A DNA stretch of 42,930 bases from Bdellovibrionales bacterium (lineage in GTDB: Bacteria; Bdellovibrionota; Bdellovibrionia; Bdellovibrionales; JAGQZY01): NCBI GenBank assembly GCA_020435205.1, contig JAGQZY010000013.1, positions 1 to 42,930 of the forward strand, written 5' to 3'. The notes beneath the pieces are model-generated. The model was not told the origin of the DNA. It ran no database searches and saw nothing but the letters and a program-made list of their open reading frames with translations. Positions 17,427-30,345 of this stretch are shown piece after piece; positions within the stretch are counted from its first letter, which is position 1, and each line of letters opens with the position of its first letter. The position numbers were made by a program, and so were the translations under genes.

Positions 17427-18734
17427 ATGAAAGAGTTGTTTAAGGACCATTTAAATAGAAAACTCACTTATGTTCGTACATTACTCGAACAAGAGCGGCT
17501 CGATAGTCTTATCATTGATAGTGGCTTTCCTATGGATTACTTTCATGACGATCAGTCCGCATTTTTTCGACCCAACCCTCACTTTTCCCACTACTGTCCA
17601 GACACTCAGCCCGGACATCTTTTACAAATCAATAACGATGGAAATCCTTTGTTGGTCTATTTTCAACCTGACGATTTTTGGCATGAGGTAAGACCTTTGC
17701 AAACTACATTTTGGGATGAGTTTTTTGATATCAAGGTTGTTGGAAAAGCTGACGAGCTTTGGGGCCAAATCAATATTAGTCAAGGCAACCATGTTTGCTT
17801 AACGCCTGCACCTGAAAGGGCCGTGGAAATGGGACTTGACCTAGTCAGTGAGGACTTTTTATCCGCTCTGAACTGGGGACGCATTAGTAAAACAGACTAC
17901 GAAGTGATGTGCTTACGCAAGGCTAATGAATTAGCGGCCCTCGGTCACAAAGCGGCAGCTGAGGCTTTTTTTGCTGGCAAATCCGAAAGAGAAGTTTTTT
18001 ACGCTTTTATGACTGGAACACAGGTTTTAGAAAAGGACTTCCCCTACAATCCTATAATTGCTTTCGACGAAAAGTCAGCCATCCTTCATTACCAAAACAC
18101 TCGCACTGAAGGCTCTGGCCAAACCTTTCTTATTGATGCCGGAGCCTCATACAACGGCTATGCCAGCGACATCACTCGCACTTATTTTAGAGACTCTGTT
18201 CTTGATGAGTTTAAACAAATTCATCGAGGTGTCGACGAAAGTCAGCAACGTTTGTGCCAAAAAATTTGCGCTGGTCATTCCTATCCATCCTTACAAGAGG
18301 AAGCCCATTTTGATATCGCTAAAATCCTTTGTGATGTTGGTGTTGTCAAAGGGATAGGGCCTGAAGAGGTTCTAGAATTGGAACTCACTAATGTTTTTTT
18401 TCCTCATGGAGTTGGACACGCCCTCGGCTTACAAGTGCATGATGTTGGCGGAAAACAAAAAAACGAACATGGTCAGCCTGTTCCTGCCAATAGTAAATAC
18501 CCCTATTTGCGGACTTTAAGGGACATTCAAGAGCGCGATGTACTCACTGTCGAACCAGGTCTCTATTTTATCCCCATGCTTTTAAAACCCGTAGAGTCTG
18601 CAAGTAAGATGAGCCAGTTTTTAAACAGATCTCTAATCGATGCTCTAAAACCATTTGGCGGGGTTCGAATTGAGGATGATGTTTTTGCAGGGCCTAGTGG
18701 GCCGGAAAACCTGACTCGCCCCTATTTACCTTAG
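17427..18734 (+). CDS. pepQ: Xaa-Pro dipeptidase
   Basis: This 435-residue M24-family metallopeptidase splits dipeptides ending in proline. The N-terminal creatinase-like domain has the PepQ hallmarks SGFPMDYFHDDQ and HFSHYCPD. The five metal ligands are visible: two Asp in LIDAGASYNGYASDITRTY (near 236 and 247), His in FPHGVGHALGLQVHDVGG (near 330), Glu in TVEPGLYFIP (near 375) and Glu in GGVRIEDDVF (near 415). Length is close to E. coli PepQ (443). AGAGG precedes the ATG. It closes the plus-strand run; its TAG abuts the TAA of the convergent gene with no room for a terminator. Confidence 0.93.
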   Translation: MKELFKDHLNRKLTYVRTLLEQERLDSLIIDSGFPMDYFHDDQSAFFRPNPHFSHYCPDTQPGHLLQINNDGNPLLVYFQPDDFWHEVRPLQTTFWDEFFDIKVVGKADELWGQINISQGNHVCLTPAPERAVEMGLDLVSEDFLSALNWGRISKTDYEVMCLRKANELAALGHKAAAEAFFAGKSEREVFYAFMTGTQVLEKDFPYNPIIAFDEKSAILHYQNTRTEGSGQTFLIDAGASYNGYASDITRTYFRDSVLDEFKQIHRGVDESQQRLCQKICAGHSYPSLQEEAHFDIAKILCDVGVVKGIGPEEVLELELTNVFFPHGVGHALGLQVHDVGGKQKNEHGQPVPANSKYPYLRTLRDIQERDVLTVEPGLYFIPMLLKPVESASKMSQFLNRSLIDALKPFGGVRIEDDVFAGPSGPENLTRPYLP

Positions 18735-20570
18735 TTACGAGGCTTCATCAAATTTTGGAGCCGGCGTCTGTCCAAGGTGTGTGTAAAACTGCCATTGGAT
18801 GGTGTTTTCAATAAAAAATTGAATGTATTTTCCTTTGTCATTGATGGGAAGGTATAGGCTCGGAAGATTTTTTTCTTCTATCAGTCGTTTAACCCTTTTT
18901 AAGGATAGGCTACGACCATTTTTTAAATATCGAACAAATCTTTGGTTTTTTTCTGGGTAGATAAAGGCATCAAAATTAACAGGTGTATCCGGAGGGATAT
19001 TTTGTACATCAATAAATAGCATTCCCTCTCTATCGGATTCATGAAAACTTGGGAAAACTTTTTCTCGGGGGAGAAAAGAAATTAGAATTTGCTTACCAGT
19101 TTCTTCTTCCGCCTTTACTGTAAAATCACAGATTTCATCAACAACACTAAAATAGTCACATTTTGGAATTTGGATATAAAAAGACTGACTGACTTCACCG
19201 CTCTGACCATTTTTTTTCAGGTTGTCTATAATTGTGGTGCGTATATCATTTAAAACATACTCTTCTTCATGATGGGCAAAACTATTCGCTAGCAAGATGT
19301 ATCCTTTAAATTCCCCAATCTCTATAGCGAATGCATGAAGTGCCGAGTTTTGAAAGGCACGAACCCTTTCGAGAGGCTGACCAGAAAAATTATTTGCTAA
19401 AGCCATCTCACAACTTTCTTCTAGGAGACTTTTTTTAACCTGAAATTCTTGGGCCTTCTTTTTTTTCTTCTTTTCTCTTTGGTCTTTTTGAATATCTTTA
19501 TGATCTGCGACCTTAACACCGCCAAAGCTTTTATCCGTGTTTAAATTCTGGTCTTCTGTTTTAGAATTTTCACTGGGTCTTTCAGTTTCACCCACTACAG
19601 ATGAACGAACATCGATTCCCTCTTGAAATTCTTGAGGTTCGAAAGCCTGAACAGGCGGCTGAGATTCAGCGTCTTCTGTATCTTCTTTTTCCATGTCCAA
19701 CTGGCTCATAAAATCTTCTAGAAGAGCTCCTAGGTCGGCCTCTCCAGCATTCTCCTCATTTTCCAAACGGCCCTTTGCATGGTGAACAATGGGGCCTGTT
19801 TGTTCAACAGAATCATTTTTAGAAGCTTCGAGCTCGGAAGCTTTGCCACCTTCGCTGTCCCCGCCAGCTTTAGGAAGTTCAAAACCCCAATTGCCCTGTT
19901 GACTTTGGCCTGTGGAATTGACCTGACTTTTATTCCCGTCACCACCGATATAGGTCATCTGTGAGGCTGGCTGACTGCCATCTTCAGAGCCACCCAACTG
20001 GCTCAAAATCATTTCCATCATAGATGGTTGTGGTTGAATTCCCCCTTGAACATGGGCCCCTGTGTTTCCAAAATTGGTGACATGAATTGATGACGCATTT
20101 TCAATATTTTCCCATTCATTAAGACTTCCAGAAACATGTGTGAATGACCCTTTTTTGTCTGCTGCTAAGCTATCTTTAGCTTTGTGCTTAGTCATTTGGC
20201 TCTTGTTTATAATCAATAATTTCATCCACAAATTATGGGCCGACACTAACCCTGGAATTTTATAATTTGTAGCTGAGTTGTTGATTTTTTTGCGAGTACC
20301 AGCCTCATAATCTTCTCCAATGGCAATGACGGTAGTATTTAAGGCCATATTTAAAATTCTTGGAAATTTTTCTATTGCTGGGTGTGGAAAGTTCATACTA
20401 ATGGCGACGACATCAGGAGGATTTTGCATACAGTTGCCAAGAAACTGTTTCAAATCATAAAAGGCGCGAACGTTAACCGGCCGGGTTTCTGCTAGTTTTT
20501 GGCAAACTCGGTTTAAGGCATTGGGATTGGATCCCAAAATAAAAAGCTCGGTTTTTGGACTATTACCCAT
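18735..20570 (-). CDS. Large protein with N-terminal pseudo-receiver and long acidic linker, function unknown
   Basis: Start taken at the ATG at 20570 (a TTG one codon earlier is possible; no clear ribosome site). Three parts are visible in about 611 residues. Residues 1-120 look like a response-regulator receiver (ELFILGSNPNALNRVCQKL, then PDVVAISMNFPHPAI and TVIAIGED), but Ser stands where the phosphoacceptor Asp belongs. Residues about 125-390 are low-complexity, rich in Gly, Gln, Ser and Glu, ending in a Lys-rich block. Residues about 390-611 form a folded region; FDAFIYPEKNQRFVRYLK with LPSLYLPINDKGKY resembles the N-terminal domain that precedes HD-GYP phosphodiesterases, yet no HD-GYP domain follows. 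A signalling scaffold is the best guess. Confidence 0.72.
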   Translation of the reverse strand: MGNSPKTELFILGSNPNALNRVCQKLAETRPVNVRAFYDLKQFLGNCMQNPPDVVAISMNFPHPAIEKFPRILNMALNTTVIAIGEDYEAGTRKKINNSATNYKIPGLVSAHNLWMKLLIINKSQMTKHKAKDSLAADKKGSFTHVSGSLNEWENIENASSIHVTNFGNTGAHVQGGIQPQPSMMEMILSQLGGSEDGSQPASQMTYIGGDGNKSQVNSTGQSQQGNWGFELPKAGGDSEGGKASELEASKNDSVEQTGPIVHHAKGRLENEENAGEADLGALLEDFMSQLDMEKEDTEDAESQPPVQAFEPQEFQEGIDVRSSVVGETERPSENSKTEDQNLNTDKSFGGVKVADHKDIQKDQREKKKKKKAQEFQVKKSLLEESCEMALANNFSGQPLERVRAFQNSALHAFAIEIGEFKGYILLANSFAHHEEEYVLNDIRTTIIDNLKKNGQSGEVSQSFYIQIPKCDYFSVVDEICDFTVKAEEETGKQILISFLPREKVFPSFHESDREGMLFIDVQNIPPDTPVNFDAFIYPEKNQRFVRYLKNGRSLSLKRVKRLIEEKNLPSLYLPINDKGKYIQFFIENTIQWQFYTHLGQTPAPKFDEAS

Positions 20571-20651
20571 CAAGAGGGTATCGGAAAATTCTACCAGTTA
20601 ATTGAGATATTTAGCGCAATTTCGACCATCGTCGATAAATTAAATTTTAAA

Positions 20652-20680
20652 ACAAAAAAGCGCGGCCATGAAACCGCGCA
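20652..20680 (-). terminator. Rho-independent terminator of the atp operon
   Basis: On the minus strand GCGCGG pairs perfectly with CCGCGC around an eight-base loop (arms at 20674-20679 and 20660-20665), followed by TTTTTTGT. It lies 40 bases past the atpE stop codon and separates atp transcription from the next minus-strand gene. Confidence 0.88.
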
Positions 20681-20719
20681 ATTTTAAGTCTAACTTTAGA
20701 TAACAACTGGACTTTTGGC

Positions 20720-21064
20720 TTAGTTTACACCAAGAGCTTTAGCGATAATACCTGCAATGTTGTTTGTTACAAGGAAGGTAAAGATCACGAGTGATTCCAT
20801 AAGAGCCAGTGAAATGATCAAAGGAATGAAAATCTTACCTTGAGCTGATGGGTTGCGAGCAATACCATCAAGGGCAGCAGCCGCCGCTTTACCTTGACCA
20901 GAAGCCGCTCCAAAGGCTGCAAGACCGATACCGATACCAGCACCAATTGCCATAAGACCCACAAAGTCAGTGTTTCCACCTTTGGCTGCCATTTCCTCTG
21001 CGAAAGCAGGGATAGAAAGCATCATTAATCCAAAACTCACTGCAACTCTGTTTAAAATGTTCAT
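20720..21064 (-). CDS. atpE: ATP synthase F0 subunit c
   Basis: This 114-residue proteolipid forms the ion-driven rotor ring. After a signal-like leader (hydrophobic run ending IPAFA, about residues 1-23) come two membrane helices around the polar loop ALDGIARNPSAQGKI. The ion-binding Glu sits in helix 2 (SLALMESLVIFTFLV). Helix 1 contains SGQGKAAAAA; the Gln lines up with the Gln of Na+-binding rings, and Ser follows the Glu, but the Thr and Tyr ligands of the strict Na+ signature are replaced by Leu and Phe. Proton use is therefore more likely, with some doubt. The leader makes it longer than the usual 75-90 residues, as in several deltaproteobacteria. AAGGAG lies eight bases before the ATG. 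Confidence 0.94.
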   Translation of the reverse strand: MNILNRVAVSFGLMMLSIPAFAEEMAAKGGNTDFVGLMAIGAGIGIGLAAFGAASGQGKAAAAALDGIARNPSAQGKIFIPLIISLALMESLVIFTFLVTNNIAGIIAKALGVN

Positions 21065-21079
21065 CGACGTTTCTCCTTT

Positions 21080-21808
21080 TTAATGATCATCGTGTGCTTG
21101 AGCCATCATGACGTAGGCCATGGATAACAAAGTAAATACAAAAGCCTGAATAAAACAGACCAATAATCCTAAGACGTAAAAAACCATGGGCAACCAATAA
21201 ACCATCCACGAAGGAAGGATTTCCAAAAAGACGCCTAATACAGCGTGGTCGCCAGTCATGTTTCCAGCAAGACGCAATCCAAGGCTAACTGGGCGAAAAA
21301 GGTGGGACACCAATTCAATGAAGAACATAAGAATCAAAAGTGGGATGAACCAAATGGTCACAGGCAAGTGACCTAAGAAATCGTGAATATATTTGAAGCC
21401 CTTCGCCTTAATCCCAATGATATTGTAGGCCAGAAAAGAAAAGATCCCTACAGCAAAAGTCGTATTGAAATTATCCGTGGCGGGTGTCATTCCAGGGATC
21501 AAACCCACCAAGTTGTTTACTAAAATAAAAGTAAAAATAGAGGCAAACAGAGGAATGTATTTGTGGCCATGGCCTGGCCCCAAAACCATTTCCGTGAGTG
21601 ACACAATAAATTCTGTAAGGGTTTCGAAAAAACCTTTGATTGAAAGGCGACCGGCTGGAATAACAGCTTTTTCTCCGGAACCTAAGGCCAAGCGGCCCTG
21701 TACAGAGAGGACAACCAACCCAAGGGTCACGACAGCAGCTGTCGCCACATGAGTGTTGTGGTGCTCAACCCCGGGAATCATCTGCGTCCAATTAAAATGT
21801 ACTGCCAA
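21080..21808 (-). CDS. atpB: ATP synthase F0 subunit a
   Basis: I place the start at TTG (21808), two bases after the stop of the atpI-like gene with AGGA upstream. The longer frame from 21865 would run through the end of that gene and has no homologous look. The 242-residue product begins near HFNWTQMIPGVEHHNTH and has five or six membrane helices. LVNNLVGLIPG, SHLFRPVSLGLRLAGNMTGDH with the essential stator Arg, and the last helix CFIQAFVFTLLSMAYV are diagnostic. It forms the ion half-channels facing the c ring. atpE follows 15 bases on. Confidence 0.92.
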   Translation of the reverse strand: MAVHFNWTQMIPGVEHHNTHVATAAVVTLGLVVLSVQGRLALGSGEKAVIPAGRLSIKGFFETLTEFIVSLTEMVLGPGHGHKYIPLFASIFTFILVNNLVGLIPGMTPATDNFNTTFAVGIFSFLAYNIIGIKAKGFKYIHDFLGHLPVTIWFIPLLILMFFIELVSHLFRPVSLGLRLAGNMTGDHAVLGVFLEILPSWMVYWLPMVFYVLGLLVCFIQAFVFTLLSMAYVMMAQAHDDH

Positions 21809-21810
21809 CT

Positions 21811-22179
21811 TTATTCCTGCTTTGTTTTTTGAAAGCCCAACCACAGAATGCTGGGTAGCACCCAAACCCCATATCCTGCTGCCAAATGCAAAAAGGAGAG
21901 GGAAAAGCTCTCAACCAATTTATAAACTACATATATTAAAATCGGCCATTTGAATACAATGACACCAATAAGCAATGCAATATTTTTTTTGTAAAACCCT
22001 AAATAAACCGCCATTCCCAGGCTCATCAGACTGAAGGTCATTAATGCAACACCAACCACAAAACTCCAGGCGATAGGGCCTTTCCCTATTAATAACGCTA
22101 AGCAGCTAACAAGAATGGCAGTGGCCAGTTGCCAGAGAAAAAAAGACTTAAAGGAATCAATCGGGATCTCGTCTTCCAT
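21811..22179 (-). CDS. AtpI-like small membrane protein of the ATP synthase cluster
   Basis: A start at the ATG at 22179 gives 122 residues; a TTG at 22200 is the alternative, and neither has a good ribosome site. The product has four predicted membrane helices (about WQLATAILVSCLALLI, WSFVVGVALMTFSLMSLG, NIALLIGVIVFKWPILIYVV and AAGYGVWVLPSILWLGF) and a short polar N terminus. In size, topology and position just before atpB it fits ATP synthase protein I (AtpI), which aids c-ring assembly or ion supply in other bacteria. Sequence identity to known AtpI is not obvious by eye, so the assignment rests mainly on context. Confidence 0.7.
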   Translation of the reverse strand: MEDEIPIDSFKSFFLWQLATAILVSCLALLIGKGPIAWSFVVGVALMTFSLMSLGMAVYLGFYKKNIALLIGVIVFKWPILIYVVYKLVESFSLSFLHLAAGYGVWVLPSILWLGFQKTKQE

Positions 22180-22369
22180 AGGCAAGATATATACGCACAA
22201 ACCATAGGGTTAGCACCATCATTATCAACGTCACCAGCACAATATTGGGATCTGCCGAAAGAAGGCCTGAAATATATTCATGAGCCCAGTAGGCCGAGAG
22301 AATATATACCGACAATTCTAGGCCCATTCCCAAGGCCTGCCTTAATGCATCCATCAGCGTCGATTCCAT
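22157..22369 (-). CDS. AtpZ-like small membrane protein
   Basis: This 70-residue protein has two hydrophobic segments (about LELSVYILSAYWAHEYISG and NIVLVTLIMMVLTLWFV) and a basic C terminus (YGRRDPD). Its position before the AtpI-like gene, with a 23-base overlap, and its two-helix hairpin form fit AtpZ, a companion of AtpI in ATP synthase operons. The glycine pattern typical of AtpZ is weak here. It starts 16 bases inside the end of the TPR lipoprotein gene; AAGGG directly abuts the ATG. It is probably real because of the tight overlaps, but the name is tentative. Confidence 0.55.
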   Translation of the reverse strand: MESTLMDALRQALGMGLELSVYILSAYWAHEYISGLLSADPNIVLVTLIMMVLTLWFVRIYLAYGRRDPD

Positions 22370-23154
22370 CCCTTGCCAGTGGGTACTAAACCCATTTTGC
22401 GACGAATGTGGCTTATTTTAGCCGATATGAAATCTGGGCTATGGTAGCTTTCTCGCAACTTCTCTAAGGCAGAAATGGCCTGACTGTACTGAGAAGATTC
22501 TTCGAAGCTCATCGCTAAATGAAGAAGAACGTGGGATTCTTTGGCCATTTTTTCATAGTTTTTGATCACGTTCTGGTAAGTGTCTGCGGCTTCTCGATAA
22601 TGCTTTTGGGCAAAGAGAATATGACCTTTTAAAAGGTGACCTTCAAATAAAAGGCCTTTGTTTTTGGTTCCATCGATGAGAGTTTGCACCTCAAACCTTG
22701 CTTGGTCCAAGTTATTGAGAAAATAATAACATTTTGCCACCATGAGTTGGTTTTGATGTTGATTAAAATTGATGGCAATCAGTTCGTAATAGTGGGTGAG
22801 GGCTTCTTGATAATTTTTTAACTTAAAAAAGTAGCTATCAGCCATCTGCTGCTTAGCACGAACCCTTCCAGCACGATCCTGGGCATGAAGGGCAATGTAG
22901 TTCAACTCGCCAACTGATTTTTCATAATCTCCGGCAGATTCGTAAATATATACTAAATTTTCAGCACTTTTTATTTGTAATCTTAAATCCGAAGATTCTC
23001 TTTTTAGTTTTCGAAAAAGCTCTGCAGCCTTTTGATTGTCTCCATTCTCCAAGGCTTGCTCCGCCTTGGAGAGGACTCTTTGATCTGGCTTTTCAAAGCA
23101 AGCCGTTAAACTAATTAGAATCAATAGGAGCGGGAGTGTCCTCATCGCCTTCAT
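22354..23154 (-). CDS. TPR-repeat lipoprotein, BamD-like in form
   Basis: A start at 23154 (ATG) or 23145 (ATG) gives a compact signal peptide with the lipobox SLTAC; the frame also runs up to 23187, inside gyrA. About 266 residues. After the Cys the protein is a chain of helix pairs of the TPR type, for example [60 protein letters not shown] and [20 protein letters not shown]. Such lipoproteins act as envelope scaffolds, and BamD is one example, but this one lies between gyrA and the atp genes and no partner is evident. It overlaps gyrA by about 44 bases, so read-through transcription from the gyr genes is likely. Confidence 0.8.
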   Translation of the reverse strand: MKAMRTLPLLLILISLTACFEKPDQRVLSKAEQALENGDNQKAAELFRKLKRESSDLRLQIKSAENLVYIYESAGDYEKSVGELNYIALHAQDRAGRVRAKQQMADSYFFKLKNYQEALTHYYELIAINFNQHQNQLMVAKCYYFLNNLDQARFEVQTLIDGTKNKGLLFEGHLLKGHILFAQKHYREAADTYQNVIKNYEKMAKESHVLLHLAMSFEESSQYSQAISALEKLRESYHSPDFISAKISHIRRKMGLVPTGKGWNRR

Positions 23155-25579
23155 CGTGGATAATGGCGACTCCTGTAACGAACTCACCTGTTTTAAGAGA
23201 TATCAAGCGCACACCTTGGGTGTTTCGGCCCATTTTAGATACGTCATTTGAAGACATGCGGATCGTCTGCCCTTGATCTGTAGTGATCACGATATCATCG
23301 GTATCGATCACAGCCTTTGCCGTCACTACTTTACCTAATTTGTCGATAGATTTTTGAGTGATAATACCTGAGCCACCACGCCCTTGTGTTCTATATTCCT
23401 CAACAGGGATACGTTTACCATAGCCACCAGCCGTGCACACCAAAAGATCGACATTCGAATCTTTTGGCAAGACTTCAAGTCCAACAACTTGATCTTCACT
23501 ACTTAAAGTGATGGCTTTGACTCCACGAGCTGTTCGACCCATGGCCCGCACATCACCTTCGTCAAAGCGAATGGATTGTCCTTGCTCCGTCGCAACAAGA
23601 AAATTGCATTTACCATCGGAAACTTTTGCTTGCAGGAGTTCATCATCAAGATCCGTTGTTAAAGCAATAATCCCTGATGGACGAGGGTTAGAAAAGGCAC
23701 TCAATGGTGTCTTTTTAATGATTCCCTTTTTAGTAATCATAACCACGTACTTGTCATCTGCGAATTCATTCACAGGCAAAACCGCCTGCACAGATTCTTT
23801 ATTGATATTGATCACATTAACAACGGCTTTCCCTTTAGAGGTTCGGCTTCCTAGTGGTAGTTTGTGCACCTTCGTCCAATAGACCTTCCCTTTGTCCGTA
23901 AAAATCAAGAGAGTTGTTTTAGTTTCAGCCACAAAGATGGAGGTGACATAATCTTCTTCGCGAGTACCGGCACCTTTTAAGCCTTTGCCCCCTCTTTTCT
24001 GAACCTTATACTGATCAATAGGGATTCGCTTGATGTAACCATTTTGAGTGAGCGTCACCACCATGGTTTCCTGAGCGATAAGGTCTTCATCGTCGATCTC
24101 TTCACTGTCAATTTCCAATTTGGTTCGACGAGGGTTTCCGTATTTGGTTTTGATCTCTAGAAGCTCATCTTTGATGATTCCATAAATTTTTGTCACATCA
24201 GCAAGTACCATTCTGAGCCATTCAATCTTTTCACGAAGCTCTTTAAGTTCATCAATGATTTTTTGCTTTTCGAGGCCAGTGAGGCGGGCCAGTTTCATAT
24301 CTAAGATCGCCTGAGCCTGCTTTTCAGAAAAATCAAATTGATCCATCAAAGCCACTTTAGCAGAAGCCGTCTCCTTGGAAGCACGGATAGTGGCAACAAT
24401 GGCGTCTATGTTGTCCAAAGCTTTTTGCAAGCCTTCTAAAATGTGGGCTCTTCCTTCGGCTTTTTTTAGCTCATAAATACAACGCTTAGTAACGATGTCT
24501 TTTCTATGATTAATAAAGGCTTCAAGTGCTGATTTTAAATTAAAAGTTTTAGGCTGATTTCTTGCATCAAGTGCCAATAAGCGAATACCAAAACTCACTT
24601 GCATCTGGGTATATTTATAAAGGCGATTGAGGATAACATTGGAGTTCTCATTCTTTTTAAGAACGATGACGATTTGCATACCCTCGCGGCTAGATTCATC
24701 ACGAATGTCGGAAATGCCTTCAATCTTTTTATCGCGGACAAGATCGGCGATACTTTCAATAAGGCGAGCTTTATTCACTTGATAGGGAAGCTCAGTAATA
24801 TGAATTTCTTCGCGGTCGCCCTTTTTTTCAATAATTTCAGCGACAGCTTTCAGCTGAATAATTCCATGGCCCTGCTTATAAGCTTTCAAAATTCCCTGGC
24901 GACCAGCAATTGTCCCAGCGGTTGGAAAATCGGGGCCTGGGATCAATTGAATTAACTCATCAATAGACAATTGAGGATCATCAATAAGGGCCACACAACC
25001 ATCGATTACCTCACTTAAATTGTGAGGAGGAATGTTGGTTGCCATACCAACAGCAATACCAGAACTTCCATTCACCAAAAGATTTGGGAACTTGGATGGT
25101 AAAACACTAGGAATCATCAAGGAATCATCATAGTTAGGAACAAAAGGAACCGTTTCTTTTTCAATGTCTTCGAGCAGAGCTTCTGCTAGGCGGGTCATGC
25201 GCACTTCTGTATAACGTTGGGCGGCTGGGCTATCACCATCGATGGACCCAAAGTTACCTTGCCCATCGACAAGAGGCTCGCGCATGGAAAAGTCTTGCGC
25301 CATGCGAACCATGGTATCGTAAACAGCCACATCTCCATGGGGGTGATATTTACCAATCACGTCTCCAACCACACGGGCTGATTTCTTATAGGGCTTGTCG
25401 TGTGTGTTTCGAAGGTCGTGCATAGCAAAAAGAATGCGACGGTGAACTGGCTTTAAACCATCACGAATATCTGGAAGGGCACGACCCACAATAACACTCA
25501 TCGAGTATTGCAGATAAGCTTCCTTCATTTCCGTATTGATATCGATCTGGGAAATACTTTCCTTAATCTCTTCGCTCAT
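23111..25579 (-). CDS. gyrA: DNA gyrase subunit A
   Basis: This 822-residue protein is the breakage-reunion subunit that, with GyrB, introduces negative supercoils. [19 protein letters not shown] opens the winged-helix region, and the active-site Tyr is Tyr123 in AQRYTEVR. The C-terminal beta-pinwheel carries the GyrA box QKRGGKG, which marks it as gyrase and not topoisomerase IV. In the quinolone-binding region the sequence is [12 protein letters not shown]: the position of E. coli Ser83 is Val84 here, while Asp87 is kept as Asp88. AAAGGTAG precedes the ATG, nine bases after the gyrB stop. Length is a little below E. coli (875), mainly at the C terminus. Confidence 0.97.
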   Translation of the reverse strand: MSEEIKESISQIDINTEMKEAYLQYSMSVIVGRALPDIRDGLKPVHRRILFAMHDLRNTHDKPYKKSARVVGDVIGKYHPHGDVAVYDTMVRMAQDFSMREPLVDGQGNFGSIDGDSPAAQRYTEVRMTRLAEALLEDIEKETVPFVPNYDDSLMIPSVLPSKFPNLLVNGSSGIAVGMATNIPPHNLSEVIDGCVALIDDPQLSIDELIQLIPGPDFPTAGTIAGRQGILKAYKQGHGIIQLKAVAEIIEKKGDREEIHITELPYQVNKARLIESIADLVRDKKIEGISDIRDESSREGMQIVIVLKKNENSNVILNRLYKYTQMQVSFGIRLLALDARNQPKTFNLKSALEAFINHRKDIVTKRCIYELKKAEGRAHILEGLQKALDNIDAIVATIRASKETASAKVALMDQFDFSEKQAQAILDMKLARLTGLEKQKIIDELKELREKIEWLRMVLADVTKIYGIIKDELLEIKTKYGNPRRTKLEIDSEEIDDEDLIAQETMVVTLTQNGYIKRIPIDQYKVQKRGGKGLKGAGTREEDYVTSIFVAETKTTLLIFTDKGKVYWTKVHKLPLGSRTSKGKAVVNVININKESVQAVLPVNEFADDKYVVMITKKGIIKKTPLSAFSNPRPSGIIALTTDLDDELLQAKVSDGKCNFLVATEQGQSIRFDEGDVRAMGRTARGVKAITLSSEDQVVGLEVLPKDSNVDLLVCTAGGYGKRIPVEEYRTQGRGGSGIITQKSIDKLGKVVTAKAVIDTDDIVITTDQGQTIRMSSNDVSKMGRNTQGVRLISLKTGEFVTGVAIIHDEGDEDTPAPIDSN

Positions 25580-25588
25580 AAACTACCT

Positions 25589-29168
<3,580 letters not shown>

Positions 29169-29185
29169 AGATGGATTTCACTCCA

Positions 29186-30304
29186 TCAAATGCGCATAGG
29201 CATAACAACACAAGTGTAATTGGTGTCATTCTGTGGGCGAATCAATCCTGGGGATAACTGTGTGTCTAATTCGAGACTCAGCTTATCCTCTTGAAAGCTG
29301 TTAAGAATATCCAAAATGTATTTGGCATTAAAACCAATTTTGAGATCATCACCGGTGTAATCCACCTCGATTTCCTCTTTGGCATCGCCAAGTTCAGGGT
29401 TATTGGAGCTAATTTCCATGCGTCCCTTGGAAAGGGCAATGGTAACCCCTTTCGATTTTTGGTTGGAAAGCAAAGAAACCCGGCGAATGGAACTCAATAA
29501 AGATTCGCGATCAATACTTGCTGTCTTTTTTAAATTCTTTGGAATGAGCTGCTGATAATTCGGGTATTTACCTTCGATCAAGCGGACCATGAGCACAGTG
29601 GATCCGGATTTTACAATCAGCTGTGATCCCTCAACCGCCATCTGTAGCGGCTTGTCTGAAAAATCCATAATCTTTTTTACCTCAGCAAGACCCTTGCGAG
29701 GAATGATCACACCCGATGTGATGATATTGGCCGTCTCACCAGAGGTGAATCGATCCACCAGGCTTAAGCGATGGCCGTCAGTGGCGACCATACGAAATTG
29801 GGTTTTCCCATTGACGGAATTCTTTTCAAAGTAAACTCCATTAAGGTGATAGCGAGTTTCGTCGTTGGAAACACTATATATAGTGCGATCAATCATATCC
29901 ATCAGAACATCTGGGTTTACTTCGATGAAGTCATTAGTTTTGAAAGTGGGAAACACTGGGTATTCCTCAGGTCCAATGCCAACGATGTTAAATACGGATT
30001 TGTTTTGCTTAATTTGCAGACGGTTATTGGACTTGGCTTCCAATTGAATCGGACCGTCGCCTAACTCTCGGATAATATCAAAAAGGTTTTTAGCATTCAC
30101 AGCAATGCGCCCTTCTTTTTCGATGGTCACAGGAGCTTGGTCAGTAAGACTCACCTCAAGGTCTGTTGCAAAAACTTGAAGCACTCCATCAACGGCCTGC
30201 AAAAGTACGTTGATGAGAATGGGCATAGTGTTTCTTTTTTCGACAATGTTTTGAGTTTTACTGAGAAGAGATACCAGATCTTTTTTATCAATCTTAATTT
30301 TCAT
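29186..30304 (-). CDS. dnaN: DNA polymerase III beta subunit (sliding clamp)
   Basis: This 372-residue processivity clamp forms a ring of two subunits with three similar domains each. Marker segments are LVSLLSKTQNIVEKRNTMPI at the N terminus, VRMVATDGHRL-like FRMVATDGHRLSLVDRF in domain 2, YPNYQQLIPK, and the C-terminal YTCVVMPMRI, which lines the hydrophobic groove for QxxLF motifs. AAGGGA lies six bases before the ATG. The origin separates it from dnaA. The small protein at 4425-4652 carries a motif that would dock here. Confidence 0.96.
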   Translation of the reverse strand: MKIKIDKKDLVSLLSKTQNIVEKRNTMPILINVLLQAVDGVLQVFATDLEVSLTDQAPVTIEKEGRIAVNAKNLFDIIRELGDGPIQLEAKSNNRLQIKQNKSVFNIVGIGPEEYPVFPTFKTNDFIEVNPDVLMDMIDRTIYSVSNDETRYHLNGVYFEKNSVNGKTQFRMVATDGHRLSLVDRFTSGETANIITSGVIIPRKGLAEVKKIMDFSDKPLQMAVEGSQLIVKSGSTVLMVRLIEGKYPNYQQLIPKNLKKTASIDRESLLSSIRRVSLLSNQKSKGVTIALSKGRMEISSNNPELGDAKEEIEVDYTGDDLKIGFNAKYILDILNSFQEDKLSLELDTQLSPGLIRPQNDTNYTCVVMPMRI

Positions 30305-30314
30305 TTTGAGTCCC

Positions 30315-30345
30315 TTATATTACTTCTTCTTATTAATTATAAATT
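30315..30345. other. AT-rich stretch, candidate unwinding element
   Basis: The segment is almost wholly A and T with a few C, next to the TAG array and ending close to the dnaN ribosome site. Position and composition fit a DNA unwinding element. Confidence 0.5.

Noticed and set aside
21809-21865. 19-residue N-terminal extension of AtpB
   Set aside because: It translates the end of the upstream AtpI-like gene out of frame; a TTG with AGGA just after that gene's stop is a better start.
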